DNA from: Bacteroidales bacterium KA00344
GTDB taxonomy: Bacteria > Bacteroidota > Bacteroidia > Bacteroidales > Bacteroidaceae
DNA: 56,984 bases
Direction of reading: 5' to 3'
Assembly (NCBI GenBank): GCA_001552765.1
Contig: KQ959452.1
Coordinates: 2,692-59,675 of the forward strand
The notes beneath the pieces were generated by a model. It was not told the DNA's origin, did not search any database, and was given only the letters and a program-made list of their open reading frames with translations. Both the position numbers and the translations under genes were made by a program. Shown piece after piece: positions 35,354 to 45,180 of this stretch; the stretch's first letter is position 1, and every line of letters begins with the position of its first letter.

Positions 35354-35441
35354 GGTATTTTTCGCCATTTATAATGGTGCTTCCTTCGGTTAGTAACGGT
35401 ATTGCCGTCCGTTGGTAAAGGTGCTTCCGTCCGTTTAAAAT
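35354..35441. repeat. 22-bp tandem array of a third sequence type, four units
   Basis: Units of 22 bases begin at 35354, 35376, 35398 and 35420; the last three are close variants with GGTGCTTCC or GGTATTGCC at the start and TAA near the end. The first is more degenerate. It is separate in sequence from array C, which ends 150 bases earlier, but has the same period. Confidence 0.7.
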
Positions 35442-35533
35442 TACGGAACCGAAGGAGGATGCTCGATTTCCGTCTGCACCGTTGTCGGCATAAATATCGC
35501 GCTGTCGGGCACGTTGCTCTCATTTTTCTTTCG

Positions 35534-35541
35534 TAACTTTG
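35534..35541 (+). promoter_or_regulatory. -7 promoter box (TAACTTTG)
   Basis: TAACTTTG lies 19 bases before the ATG at 35561. Confidence 0.6.
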
Positions 35542-35560
35542 CTGTAGAAAACGCCACGAC

Positions 35561-36658
35561 ATGAAGCTTCATATTTTCAATCCCGACCACGACATCGCGC
35601 TGGCTGCAGACCGCGAACGTTTCACGGCGCCACGTGCCGCGCTGCGCCTGCGTCGCGATTTGGGCTATCTGCCCATGCTCTGGGCCGAGCGGGGCGACGT
35701 GGTGTTAGCCGACGATGTGGCGACGGCTCGTCGAGCACTGCAGCAGCTGGGCATACGGACCGCCGCCCGACTGATCGATCGGCATGAATTGGCGGAATAT
35801 GCGGCTGACGACAAACTGTCGGAGGTTTGCGCTTGGGGCTGGGACGCTGCCCTACGCTGCGACTTGGCAGACAACGGGGTGCCCGTACGACTGCTGCCTT
35901 CGCCGGCACAGCTGCGTGTCATCCGGACAATAAGCCATAGGGCTTGGGCTGCCGTCCATCTGCTGCCCCGCTTGCGTATTCTGTCCGGAACGGTGGGCGA
36001 AGCCTGTGAAATGCACAATGCCGATGAGGTGTCGCGCTATTTGGCGAAGTATGGAAAAATAGTGGTCAAGGAGCCTTGGAGCAGCAGCGGACGGGGTGTT
36101 CGTTACGTGTTTGGCAAGGCCAAAAATAATGGAGGAACGGAAAAGATAGACCAGCGCTTGACCAATTGGATAGCAAACGTGGTGGCACGGCAGGGCAGCG
36201 TCATGGTGGAGCCTTTGTGCGACAAACTGATGGATTTCGGCATGGAGTTCACGAGCGATGGGCGCGGCACAGTGCGGTATCTTGGACTTTCGCTTTTCCA
36301 CACCGTGAACGGAGCCTACGTGGGAAACATTTTAGAGACCGAAGAGCGCAAACAGGAAATGCTTTCGCGGTGGGTTGAGACGTCGCTCATTGAGCGGTTG
36401 CAGCGGGCGGTTTGCGGCGAGATGGGACCGCTGCTCAAGAGCCGCTATGCGGGCTGCTTCGGAGTAGACATGATGGTGGTGCGCGGGGATGGGCAGACAA
36501 TGGTGCATCCCTGTGTGGAGGTCAATCTGCGACGCACGATGGGGCACGTGGCCTTGGCGCTGTCGCGTCGTGAGGAAAATCTCGGACGCGTCATGCAGAT
36601 TGGTTTTTCGAATGGTTTTCAAATGGAATTGAAACCCCTCTCCGCCTTTTCGCTGTAG
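35561..36658 (+). CDS. Uncharacterised ATP-grasp-like protein
   Basis: 365 residues, cytoplasmic. It opens with HIFNPDHDIALAAD, a signature I recall from unannotated Bacteroidota proteins. From about residue 160 it resembles an ATP-grasp fold: IVVKEPWSSSGRGV is the phosphate-binding loop, SVMVEPLCDKLMDFGMEF the central strand, and GVDMMVV with CVEVNLRRTMGH fits the metal-binding Glu-Asn pair. ATP-grasp enzymes form amide or thioester bonds through acyl phosphates. No pathway neighbours point to a substrate. It has its own promoter and follows a 22-bp repeat block. Confidence 0.72.
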   Translation: MKLHIFNPDHDIALAADRERFTAPRAALRLRRDLGYLPMLWAERGDVVLADDVATARRALQQLGIRTAARLIDRHELAEYAADDKLSEVCAWGWDAALRCDLADNGVPVRLLPSPAQLRVIRTISHRAWAAVHLLPRLRILSGTVGEACEMHNADEVSRYLAKYGKIVVKEPWSSSGRGVRYVFGKAKNNGGTEKIDQRLTNWIANVVARQGSVMVEPLCDKLMDFGMEFTSDGRGTVRYLGLSLFHTVNGAYVGNILETEERKQEMLSRWVETSLIERLQRAVCGEMGPLLKSRYAGCFGVDMMVVRGDGQTMVHPCVEVNLRRTMGHVALALSRREENLGRVMQIGFSNGFQMELKPLSAFSL

Positions 36659-36749
36659 AGACAAAGCCGTGCGGCATCTCCTTGGATATGGAGTCGGCGG
36701 CGGCTGTCCGTGTCTTTCTGCATGGAATGGGCGGAGAAGGGCTTGCGTG

Positions 36750-38189
36750 TTATGCGCCGTGGAACAGATATTCCTTCTGAATGTCGGCGGTCATGCGTGT
36801 GAACAGTTCGTCCACCAGCTCGTCGGCCACCTGGAGCGCACGGGTCAGGATGTCGTCGCTGAACTGCTGCAACATATCCAACGCCTCCATAGGACGGTCT
36901 TTACAGAGGTCGAGATAACGGGCCTCAAACTCCCGCTGACGCTGGTCGTTCTCGGCTTCGAGACGCGCGTAGGTTTCCTTGATGACGGGTGCGTAGGCAT
37001 TATAGTTGGTCATGCCCAGTGTCATGACTTTGCGGAAACGCCAGTAGGCCGAGTGGGAATCGCAGTGGCTGTTGCCGATGGAGTAGGCTTCGGGGAAACT
37101 CCTGATGCCCTGATAAATGGGGAGAAACACGCCGAGGTCGGCCATTCCGTTGGCCACGTAGGTGACGCACCCTATCTCCTTAGGTAGCCAAGGACGCACT
37201 TGCAGCAGGTGGGTTTGCGTGGTGCGGAAGATGGAGACGGGTCGCCAGGGCTCCTTACCGTTGTTGTGCAGGTAGGGATCGTGGTCGGTGTTGTCGTAGT
37301 GGAAACGGAAGGCGTTGCGCAAAGCGTTGATACCAATGGGCTTTTCGGCTTCGGCAAACACGGGGAAAGTGTTTCTCGTGACGTCGTTCTTCAGTTTGGG
37401 CGAGAACAATCCCTGCAATCCCCACACGCGCGGATAATTATAGGTGGTGTCGTTGATGTCGTCTTTGGCGTAGGCCTCGTGGAAATCGAACTCGCCTTTC
37501 GAGGGGTCGTAGAGTCCGTTGCGCTCAGCGAACTCGATGAGGTCGGCCGAAGCCATATAATTTTCCTTGTCGTTGGGGTCGTAATGGCGGAAGCGGCTCT
37601 GGTTGCCCGTTACGAAATACTTGTCTTTGGGCATACGGCAGGCCATCCAGCGATGCCCGCAGGCATTTTCGAGATACCAGATTTCCTTGTCGTCGATGAA
37701 TCCGATGCCGAAGCCTTCGGCTGATCCGTATTGTTCGATGAGTTTCCCCAGACGCTCCACTCCCTCACGGGCGCTGTGGATATAGGGCAGCACGATGTTG
37801 TAGGTGCAGTTTTCCGACAGCCCGTTTTCCACGTAGGGGTCGAACTTGAGGGCTTTCTCACTGCTGAAAATGGTCTCCGTAGAACTCTCGCCCACGCCGG
37901 CGGAGTTGAATCCTGCGCTTCCCCATTCGTGATGGTATTGGTAGTCGGGCAGGGCGGTGTAGCCCATAGCCTTCTTGGGCAGTGGGCAGCGGAAGGGACT
38001 GTCTTCGGCTACAAATTCCTCAGGACCGTTGTCGGTGTCTTTGAATACCAGCCAATTCTTGCAGCGCATTGCGTCGTAGTCTTCCGAGCGCCCATAGATA
38101 AGCGAACCGTCGCCGGTCATCTCCTGACCAACAATAATCGTTGTACACTCTGATGGAAGTTTGTGGTTTTTCTCTTTATTTGTCTTCAT
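36750..38189 (-). CDS. C69-family dipeptidase
   Basis: 479 residues. Cys15 in ECTTIIVGQEMTGDGS is the expected N-terminal nucleophile of peptidase family C69/U34 (PepD-like), exposed after removal of a 14-residue propeptide. The conserved GRSEDYDAMR and HEWGSAGFNSAGVGES also fit. These Ntn-hydrolases cut dipeptides. The first 14 residues are polar (MKTNKEKNHKLPSE), so there is no signal peptide and the enzyme should be cytoplasmic. It is convergent with the ATP-grasp gene and is probably monocistronic. Confidence 0.88.
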   Translation of the reverse strand: MKTNKEKNHKLPSECTTIIVGQEMTGDGSLIYGRSEDYDAMRCKNWLVFKDTDNGPEEFVAEDSPFRCPLPKKAMGYTALPDYQYHHEWGSAGFNSAGVGESSTETIFSSEKALKFDPYVENGLSENCTYNIVLPYIHSAREGVERLGKLIEQYGSAEGFGIGFIDDKEIWYLENACGHRWMACRMPKDKYFVTGNQSRFRHYDPNDKENYMASADLIEFAERNGLYDPSKGEFDFHEAYAKDDINDTTYNYPRVWGLQGLFSPKLKNDVTRNTFPVFAEAEKPIGINALRNAFRFHYDNTDHDPYLHNNGKEPWRPVSIFRTTQTHLLQVRPWLPKEIGCVTYVANGMADLGVFLPIYQGIRSFPEAYSIGNSHCDSHSAYWRFRKVMTLGMTNYNAYAPVIKETYARLEAENDQRQREFEARYLDLCKDRPMEALDMLQQFSDDILTRALQVADELVDELFTRMTADIQKEYLFHGA

Positions 38190-38266
38190 ACATTGTGGTT
38201 TATGTTAAACTGAGAACGAAATTAAGGTTTTTGGAGGAAATATGCAAGCGCTTGGCAAAATATCAA

Positions 38267-38298
38267 CAAAAAAAAGGTCGTTTGTTTCCAAACGACCT
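38267..38298 (-). terminator. Terminator of the DEAD-box helicase transcript
   Basis: AGGTCGTTTG pairs perfectly with CAAACGACCT around TTTC; on the minus strand it is followed by eight Ts. It lies about 75 bases beyond the helicase stop. Confidence 0.88.
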
Positions 38299-38371
38299 AT
38301 TATATAAGGTGTAACGCCGGTTGATACGGCGTTGTTGTGAACTCGGAGTTAGCCTTATGGGGCGTTCCGTG

Positions 38372-40033
38372 TTATTTCTTGCCCAGCGACTTGAGCCATT
38401 TCAGCGGTTTCTTGATAATCGCCTTGAGTCCTGTGTCCTTGTTGCTGTTGGCAGCCGGTGCGTTGCGGCGGGCTTTGGTCTGACGTTTGCCCTTGCTCTG
38501 CTCGTCGTTGCGACGCTTGTCGGTGTCTCGGTTGTCGTTGCGGCGGTTACCCTTGCCATTGTTCTGACGACGGTTAGCATTGTTGCGGCGACGCTTGTTA
38601 GGCTGCTTTTCGCCCTGTGCCGACTGCTCCGCGTTGTTGTTGGTTGCGTTTTCGTCGCGCTTTTGGTCGCGGTTGTCGTTGCGTTTCCTGTTATTGTTAC
38701 GTCGGCGGTTGCGGTTGTCCTTCTCCTCGCGCTGCTCTCCGTCGTTGTTGTCCGGGCGGTTGTCGCGCGGATTGTTGTTGTTGCGGCTACGGTTGCGCTG
38801 CTTGGTTTTCTTGTGTGCGGTTTCTTCGCGGTCGTTGCGACGGCGCTTCTTGGCCGGTGTGCGGCGGGGCTTGCGCGACGTGTCGTAGTCCGGCCCCTCT
38901 TTCATGCCTTCGGGCAGTGGATTTTTTTCGATTTCCTTGTCGAGGAATTGCTCTATCTTGTGGAACGCGAACATATCGTCCTCATTCACCAGTGTGATGG
39001 CCACGCCGTCGCGGTCGGCACGAGCCGTTCGTCCAATGCGGTGTACATAGTCTTCGCTGTCGCGTGGCACATCGTAGTTGATGACCATTGCGATGTCGTC
39101 GATGTCAATGCCGCGAGCCACGATGTCGGTGGCCACGAGTACATCGATTTGTCCGCTTTTGAATTTATACATGATGTCGTCGCGCTGCGCCTGATCGAGG
39201 TCTGAGTGCATCTCTCCGCAGTTGATGTTGAGCTGGGTCAACGCTTGGTTGATTTGTTTCACCTTCTGCTTGCTGCCCGAAAAGATGATGACGCGTTTCA
39301 AGTCGCCTGCCTTGAAGATATGCTTGATGATTTCTATCTTCTGCGTGGTGTAGCAGACGTAGGCACTCTGCTTGATTTTCTCTGCGGGTTTGCTCACGGC
39401 GAGCTTCACCTTGACAGGATTTTTCAACAGTTTCTGGGCCATTTCCTCGATGTCGTTCGGCATGGTGGCCGAGAACATAATGGTTTGGCACGACTTGGGC
39501 AGTCGTGAAGCGATGGTCATAATATCGTCTGAAAATCCCATGTCGAGCATACGGTCGGCCTCGTCGAGGACAAAGAAGTTCACCTTGCTCAGGTCGATGT
39601 TGCCCATCGTGATATGCGAAATGAGACGGCCGGGGGTGGCAATCACCACGTCGGCACCCAGTTTCATGCTCTTCATTTCTTGGTCGTATCGGTTGCCATC
39701 GTTGCCACCGTACACGGCAACGCTCGATACTCCGTTCAGGTGATAGGCGAAACCCTGCATGGCCTGATCTATCTGTTGAGCCAGTTCGCGTGTGGGCGAC
39801 ATGACAACGCAGTTCACGCTGTCTTTCGGATAGCCGCCTTTATCGAGCATGGAAAGGATGGGCAACAGGTAAGCCGCAGTTTTACCGGTACCCGTCTGGG
39901 CCACGCCTAAGAGGTCGCGCCCCTTCAGGATTTCCGGTATGCACTTTTCTTGAACGGGTGTACACTCCTCGAAATTCATGTCATACAGTGCGTCGAGGAT
40001 GTTGTCGTTTAAATCTAATTCTTCAAATTTCAT
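38372..40033 (-). CDS. DEAD-box RNA helicase with long Arg/Asn-rich tail
   Basis: 553 residues from ATG 40033; ATG 40066 is an alternative. The core has the Q motif (FEECTPVQEK), Walker A AQTGTGKT, PTRELAQQ, DEAD in VLDEADRMLDMGF, SAT, and HRIGRTAR. Such helicases remodel structured RNA in ribosome assembly or decay. From about residue 385 the chain is a 165-residue disordered, strongly basic tail (RNRSRNNNNPRDNR, RRNNANRRQNNGKGNRR) ending in an amphipathic LKAIIKKPLKWLKSLGKK. The tail should bind RNA and may drive condensation. It follows lptF/G by about 135 bases on the same strand. Confidence 0.93.
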   Translation of the reverse strand: MKFEELDLNDNILDALYDMNFEECTPVQEKCIPEILKGRDLLGVAQTGTGKTAAYLLPILSMLDKGGYPKDSVNCVVMSPTRELAQQIDQAMQGFAYHLNGVSSVAVYGGNDGNRYDQEMKSMKLGADVVIATPGRLISHITMGNIDLSKVNFFVLDEADRMLDMGFSDDIMTIASRLPKSCQTIMFSATMPNDIEEMAQKLLKNPVKVKLAVSKPAEKIKQSAYVCYTTQKIEIIKHIFKAGDLKRVIIFSGSKQKVKQINQALTQLNINCGEMHSDLDQAQRDDIMYKFKSGQIDVLVATDIVARGIDIDDIAMVINYDVPRDSEDYVHRIGRTARADRDGVAITLVNEDDMFAFHKIEQFLDKEIEKNPLPEGMKEGPDYDTSRKPRRTPAKKRRRNDREETAHKKTKQRNRSRNNNNPRDNRPDNNDGEQREEKDNRNRRRNNNRKRNDNRDQKRDENATNNNAEQSAQGEKQPNKRRRNNANRRQNNGKGNRRNDNRDTDKRRNDEQSKGKRQTKARRNAPAANSNKDTGLKAIIKKPLKWLKSLGKK

Positions 40034-40168
40034 AATTTCTTCATTTTGTTTAGGGTTTCCTGACATGGCTTTGTTGTTTATAAATTGGTCAGGAACGCGG
40101 TGCCCCCCTTGCTGGTTATTGCCCGTGTGGCTTTCCCTTCTCATGGGAGGGGGCGTGGGAAAGCGACC

Positions 40169-41443
40169 TTAACTTGGGGCGTGCCTGTAGCAGGCGAATG
40201 CGATGATGGCAAACACGATGTTGGGAATCCATGCTGCCAGCATCGGAGGAAAGTAGTCATTGATGGCAAACGTGGACGATACGGTTTGCATCATGATATA
40301 GGCAAAGCTGAGGGCCAGGCCGATGCCGAGATACATTCCCATGCCTCCCTTGCGCTTTCGGGAGGACAGCGATGCGCCGATGATGGTGAGGATGAACGAT
40401 GCGAACGATGAGGCGATGCGCTTGTGATATTCCACCTGATACTGCACCACGTTGGCCGAGCCTCGGTCTATCTGCTTGGAGATATAGGCCTTAAGCTCCG
40501 GCGAGGTGAACGTTTCCTGCTGCCCCTTGGAGTAAATGAGGTCGGTAGGCTCCATCATGATGAGCGAATCTTTCTCCGTCCCGCTGGTGATGTGCTCGCG
40601 GAGCCCCTTGAGCTGACGTACTTTCCAGTTGGTCAGCTTCCATTGATACTTCGAGTCGGAGATGGTGTCGTATTGCACCTCCATCGCCGTGAGGTGCGAA
40701 ACGAGTTTCTTGTTCTCGAATTTGTCGAGACAGAAGCCATATCCTTTCTTCAGTGTGTTGTCGTAATACTGAATATAGGCGATTACTCCGCGTCCCACCT
40801 GCAACTGTACATTTTGGGCCGAAGTGTTCTTCTGCTTGTTTTTGTACATGGTTTCGAAGTTCTGCCTGATCACCGTTCCATGCGGAATGACGTAGGCTGA
40901 GAGGTAATAGGAAAGCCCGGTGAGCAGCACACACGATATCATGTAGGGGCGCAGAAGTCGTTTGAACGACATTCCGGTGGCCAGCATGGCGATGATTTCG
41001 GAGTTGCCCGCCAGTTTCGAAGTGAAGAAAATCACCGAGATGAATACAAACAACGCACTGAAAAGGTTGGCGAAATAGGGCACGAAGTTGGCGTAATAGT
41101 CGAACACGATGGCCTCTAAGGGCGCATGGTATTGCGAGAATTTCGCGAGGTTCTCGTTGATATCAAACACGATTGAAATCGAGATGATGAGGATAATCGA
41201 GAAAAAATAAGTGCCGATGAACTTCTTGATGATATACCAATCGATGCGTTTGATATATCGGAAAGGGTTGAGAACCTTGAGAAAGGCAAGTTTCTGCCCA
41301 ATCCATCTTAGCATCCGCTGCAGGCCTTGAGTGTGTCGGGCCGTCCACGCCAGCATGTTTCTGAACCATGCCAGATGTCTGTCAAGCCAGCGTCTCACTT
41401 TATATAGCCTGATATGTTTGCGGATTTTGCTATAGCTTTTCAT
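40169..41443 (-). CDS. LptF/LptG-family LPS export permease
   Basis: 424 residues. A basic N-terminal stretch of about 65 residues (KIRKHIRLYKVRRWLDRH) precedes the first membrane segment, which is longer than usual. The YjgP/YjgQ pattern follows: three N-terminal helices (YFFSIILIISISIVFDINEN, SALFVFISVIFFTSKL), a periplasmic beta-jellyroll domain (about 195-320), and three C-terminal helices (SFASFILTIIGASLSS, YLGIGLALSFAYIMMQ). It is part of the LptB2FG transporter extracting lipopolysaccharide from the inner membrane. It cannot be assigned to F or G alone. It is 32 bases after tgt. Confidence 0.87.
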   Translation of the reverse strand: MKSYSKIRKHIRLYKVRRWLDRHLAWFRNMLAWTARHTQGLQRMLRWIGQKLAFLKVLNPFRYIKRIDWYIIKKFIGTYFFSIILIISISIVFDINENLAKFSQYHAPLEAIVFDYYANFVPYFANLFSALFVFISVIFFTSKLAGNSEIIAMLATGMSFKRLLRPYMISCVLLTGLSYYLSAYVIPHGTVIRQNFETMYKNKQKNTSAQNVQLQVGRGVIAYIQYYDNTLKKGYGFCLDKFENKKLVSHLTAMEVQYDTISDSKYQWKLTNWKVRQLKGLREHITSGTEKDSLIMMEPTDLIYSKGQQETFTSPELKAYISKQIDRGSANVVQYQVEYHKRIASSFASFILTIIGASLSSRKRKGGMGMYLGIGLALSFAYIMMQTVSSTFAINDYFPPMLAAWIPNIVFAIIAFACYRHAPS

Positions 41444-41475
41444 TGCGAATCATTCAAAAATCATTTTCATCCATA

Positions 41476-42603
41476 TCAGATGCGCTGCCCCAACCGGTCG
41501 ATGACGGAGCGTTTCCATTGCACGAAATCGCCCTGCTCGATGTGTTGGCGGGCGTCGGTGACCAGTCGGAGATAGAAGGCAAGGTTGTGGATGCTGGCTA
41601 TCTGCATGGCTAAAAGTTCGCCGGCCTTGAACAAATGGTGCAGATAAGCCTTGGTGTGGATGCGGTCGATGTAGCATCCTTCGGCATCAATGGGCGAAAA
41701 ATCGGCCTCCCACTTCTTGTTGCGCATATTCATTGTGCCGTTGTAAGTGAACAGCATCGCGTTGCGCCCGTTGCGGGTCGGCATCACGCAGTCGAACATA
41801 TCCACGCCGCGTTCGATGGCTTCGAGGATATTTTGGGGTGTTCCCACGCCCATGAGATAGCGCGGCTTGTCCTTGGGCAGGATTTCGTTCACCACCTCAA
41901 TCATCTCGTACATCACTTCCGTCGGCTCGCCTACGGCCAGTCCGCCGATAGCATTGCCGTCGGCTCCCTTGTCGGCCACGAACTTCGCGGCTTCCTGTCG
42001 CAGGTCTTTATAGGTGCATCCCTGCACGATGGGAAACAGAGATTGTTGATAGCCGTAGCGTGGCTCGGTTTCGTTGAGGCGCTTGATGCATCGGTCGAGC
42101 CACCGTTCGGTGAGCGCCAGGGAGTTTTTGGCGTAGCTGTAATCGCTTTGTCCCGGCGGACATTCATCGAATGCCATCATGATGTCGGCACCGATGATAC
42201 GCTGGGTGTCCATCACGTTCTCAGGTGTGAAAAAGTGCTTTGAGCCGTCGATGTGCGAACGAAACTCGCATCCTTCCTCCCTGAGTTTGCGGATTCCCGT
42301 CAGTGAGAACACTTGGAAGCCGCCGCTGTCGGTCAGGATAGGGCGCTCCCAGCCGTTGAAACCGTGCAGCCCTCCCGCCTTTTCGAGGATGTCGAGGCCC
42401 GGCCGCAAGTACAGATGATAGGTGTTACCCAGTATGATTTGGGCGTTGATCTGATGTCGAAGCTCCTCAAAATGCACCCCTTTCACACTGGCGCAGGTCC
42501 CTACGGGCATGAAAATTGGGGTTTTGATCTGTCCGTGGTCGGTCGTAATCAGACCGGTACGGGCATCACTGCAGGGGTCGGTATGTTGCAATTCGAATGT
42601 CAT
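41476..42603 (-). CDS. tgt: tRNA-guanine(34) transglycosylase
   Basis: 375 residues from ATG 42603; an upstream ATG at 42642 overlaps lon and is less likely. Tgt exchanges the wobble G34 of Asp, Asn, His and Tyr tRNAs for preQ1. Asp92 (LTDSGGFQVFSL) is the general acid and MFDCVMPTRNGRN holds the nucleophile Asp. The usual zinc motif CxCxxC is altered: AEGCYIDRIHTKAYLHHL keeps one Cys, while the ligand His in SIHNLAFYL remains. The same cluster holds lon and lptF/G; no queuosine synthesis genes are in the window. Confidence 0.95.
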   Translation of the reverse strand: MTFELQHTDPCSDARTGLITTDHGQIKTPIFMPVGTCASVKGVHFEELRHQINAQIILGNTYHLYLRPGLDILEKAGGLHGFNGWERPILTDSGGFQVFSLTGIRKLREEGCEFRSHIDGSKHFFTPENVMDTQRIIGADIMMAFDECPPGQSDYSYAKNSLALTERWLDRCIKRLNETEPRYGYQQSLFPIVQGCTYKDLRQEAAKFVADKGADGNAIGGLAVGEPTEVMYEMIEVVNEILPKDKPRYLMGVGTPQNILEAIERGVDMFDCVMPTRNGRNAMLFTYNGTMNMRNKKWEADFSPIDAEGCYIDRIHTKAYLHHLFKAGELLAMQIASIHNLAFYLRLVTDARQHIEQGDFVQWKRSVIDRLGQRI

Positions 42604-42622
42604 CGGTAATCCTCGCGTCTTC

Positions 42623-45106
42623 TTAATTCTTCTTTTCGGCATCGTCTTTATGGAGTGCCGTTTCGTGGATTGTCAGGTCCATCGGGTGGTCCACCAACTC
42701 GTCGGTGAGGGCAAAATCCCACACATCCTGCACGTTTTCCACATAATGGAACTCCACTCCCTTGCGATATTTCTCTGGAATCTCCTCAATATCCTTGCGG
42801 TTGTCCTTACACATCATGATGTCGGTGATGCCTGCCCGCTTGGCGGCGAGGATTTTCTCCTTGATACCGCCCACCGGAAGCACCTTACCGCGAAGCGTGA
42901 TCTCTCCCGTCATAGCCGTGTTCTCCCGCACCTTCCGCTGTGTAATGGCCGATGCAATCGACGTGGCGATGGTGATGCCTGCCGACGGACCGTCCTTCGG
43001 TGTGGCTCCTTCGGGCACGTGGATATGTATGTTCCAGTTGTCGAATATGCGCGAATCCACGTTGAGATACTCGCCATGCGCTTTAACAAACTGCAGGGCG
43101 ATGACTGCACTTTCTTTCATCACGTCGCCCAGATTACCCGTCAAGGTGAGTTTGCCGGCCTTGCCTTTGGAGAGCGATGTCTCTATGAACAGAATCTCTC
43201 CCCCCACGCTTGTCCATGCCAGTCCGGTCACCACGCCGGCATAATCGTTGCCTTGGTAGATGTCACGATAGAAAGGCGGTTTGCCCAACAGGGCTTCTAT
43301 CTCGGCCGGAGTAATGCTCGTGGTGGCGAGTTGTCCGTCCATTGCCTTACGGAAAGCCATCTTGCGGAGGGCCTTGTTGATTTGTTTTTCCAACTGGCGC
43401 ACGCCGCTTTCACGTGTATATTGCTCAATGATTTTCTCCAGTGCGGTCTTGTAGAATTTTATTTTAGGCTCATTCTTGTCAAGCCCCGTATTCTCCAGTT
43501 CGCGCGGAATGAGGTGGCGGCGTGCTATCTCTATCTTTTCTTCTGTGATATACCCCGACACCTCGATGATCTCCATACGGTCGAGCAGTGGGCGCGGAAT
43601 GGTGTTCAGGTCGTTGGCCGTGGCGATGAAGAGCGTCTTCGAAAGGTCGAAATCCACGTCGAGGAAATTGTCGTGGAACGCGTTGTTCTGCTCCGGGTCG
43701 AGCACTTCGAGCAATGCCGACGACGGGTCGCCGTTGATGGTGTTCTGCGTCACCTTGTCTATTTCGTCGAGAATAAATACGGGATTCGATGAGCCGGCCT
43801 TCTGAATGTTCTTGATGATGCGTCCGGGCATGGCGCCAACATAGGTGCGACGGTGTCCGCGAATCTCGCTCTCGTCGTGCAGCCCCCCCAGCGACATGCG
43901 CACATATTTGCGCTTCATGGCGGCGGCAATACTCTTGCCGAGTGATGTTTTTCCCACTCCCGGAGGCCCGTACAGACAGATAATGGGCGACTTCAGGTCG
44001 CCACGCAGCTGCAGCACGGCCAGATATTCCAGAATACGCTCCTTCACTTTCTCCATGCCGTAGTGGTCTTGGTCAAGTTTTCTCTGTGCGCGCTTCAAGT
44101 CGGTGTTGTCCTTAGTGTACACGCCCCAGGGCAGAGCCACCATCTGTTGCAGATAGTTCAGCTGCACACTGTATTCCGGACTCTGCGGGTTGAGCATGTC
44201 GAGCTTGTCCAATTCCTTGTAGAACGTCTTGCCCACCTCCTCAGGCCATTTCATGCCTTTGGCCTTCTCTTGCAGTTCCCGTTTTTCGGGCGAGCCTTCG
44301 CTGCCGCCGAGTTCCTCCTTGATGTTCTTCATCTGCTGCTGCAGGAAGTATTCCTTCTGCTGTTCGTCGAGGTCTTCCCGTGTCTTCTGATGAATCTGAT
44401 TCCTGAGTTGCTGAAGCTGAATCTCTCGGTTTTCTATTTTCAGAAGTTCGATGATTCTGTCTTTCAGATTGTCAAATTCGAGCAGCTTCATCTTGTCTTT
44501 CACCGCAAGCGGCAGATTCGTACATACGAAGTTGGTGAACATGACGTTGTTGGTGAGATTCTTGATGGTCAGCAAGATGTCATCGGGAATCTCATCGCTG
44601 CTCCTGATCAGCTCCTCAGTGGTGAGGCGCAGATCGTCCGTCAGCGTGTTGTATTCGCTGTCGTCGTCTGCCGGAAATTCTTCCGGCACACCCTTTACAA
44701 TGCCTTGGTAGTATGGCTTGGTGCCCGTGATTTTCTCCAACCGGCATTTGCCCATCGACTGGAAGATGGCAGTCACGTTATCGGGTGTGGGCATTTCGAT
44801 GATGCGCACCAACCGGGCGTACACACCGTAAGTGTACAGTTCGTCGTCTCCGGGAGTGTCCACGTCGGAGTTTTTCTGGCAGAATATGGCACAGATATTA
44901 TTTTTTTGGCTTCTGCTGAGCTTCTTGGCAAGATTCATGCTCGCCTTGCGCCCAATCAGTATGGGTACCAGTACTCCGGGAAAAAGCACCATGTTGCGTG
45001 TGGCAAGCACGGGGAGTTCTTCGGGTGCCGGTGTGTTCATCAGCTCGGTAATATCACCGTTGAAATCAGCAAACATCTGAATGGATGAATTTTGTTTTTT
45101 ACTCAT
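42623..45106 (-). CDS. lon: ATP-dependent protease Lon
   Basis: 827 residues, the usual LonA plan. The N-terminal substrate-binding domain occupies about 1-250 ([19 protein letters not shown]), a coiled segment follows, then AAA+ with Walker [14 protein letters not shown] and Walker [10 protein letters not shown], and a C-terminal Ser-Lys protease domain with the catalytic Ser in [10 protein letters not shown] near 705 and the Lys in [14 protein letters not shown]. Lon removes damaged and regulatory proteins. It leads the lon-tgt-lptF/G cluster and has a TACCTTTG promoter box 66 bases upstream of the ATG. Confidence 0.97.
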   Translation of the reverse strand: MSKKQNSSIQMFADFNGDITELMNTPAPEELPVLATRNMVLFPGVLVPILIGRKASMNLAKKLSRSQKNNICAIFCQKNSDVDTPGDDELYTYGVYARLVRIIEMPTPDNVTAIFQSMGKCRLEKITGTKPYYQGIVKGVPEEFPADDDSEYNTLTDDLRLTTEELIRSSDEIPDDILLTIKNLTNNVMFTNFVCTNLPLAVKDKMKLLEFDNLKDRIIELLKIENREIQLQQLRNQIHQKTREDLDEQQKEYFLQQQMKNIKEELGGSEGSPEKRELQEKAKGMKWPEEVGKTFYKELDKLDMLNPQSPEYSVQLNYLQQMVALPWGVYTKDNTDLKRAQRKLDQDHYGMEKVKERILEYLAVLQLRGDLKSPIICLYGPPGVGKTSLGKSIAAAMKRKYVRMSLGGLHDESEIRGHRRTYVGAMPGRIIKNIQKAGSSNPVFILDEIDKVTQNTINGDPSSALLEVLDPEQNNAFHDNFLDVDFDLSKTLFIATANDLNTIPRPLLDRMEIIEVSGYITEEKIEIARRHLIPRELENTGLDKNEPKIKFYKTALEKIIEQYTRESGVRQLEKQINKALRKMAFRKAMDGQLATTSITPAEIEALLGKPPFYRDIYQGNDYAGVVTGLAWTSVGGEILFIETSLSKGKAGKLTLTGNLGDVMKESAVIALQFVKAHGEYLNVDSRIFDNWNIHIHVPEGATPKDGPSAGITIATSIASAITQRKVRENTAMTGEITLRGKVLPVGGIKEKILAAKRAGITDIMMCKDNRKDIEEIPEKYRKGVEFHYVENVQDVWDFALTDELVDHPMDLTIHETALHKDDAEKKN

Positions 45107-45172
45107 TGATATGTCCTGAACGTTTTGAAAGTGAAAACAACTTTGTTGTGCGTCCTATTTTATATTATCGTG

Positions 45173-45180
45173 CAAAGGTA
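45173..45180 (-). promoter_or_regulatory. -7 promoter box of lon (TACCTTTG, minus strand)
   Basis: Reads TACCTTTG on the minus strand, 66 bases upstream of the lon ATG. No conventional heat-shock inverted repeat was seen nearby. Confidence 0.55.

Noticed and set aside
38321..39205. 294-codon Val/Leu-rich frame resembling a membrane protein, opposite the helicase tail
   Set aside because: It is the antisense of the Arg/Asn-rich codons of the tail, which read as Val/Leu on the other strand. No promoter or start signal supports it.
42509..45088. Long plus-strand frames opposite lon
   Set aside because: Antisense to Lon with all its motifs; no domain in the translations.
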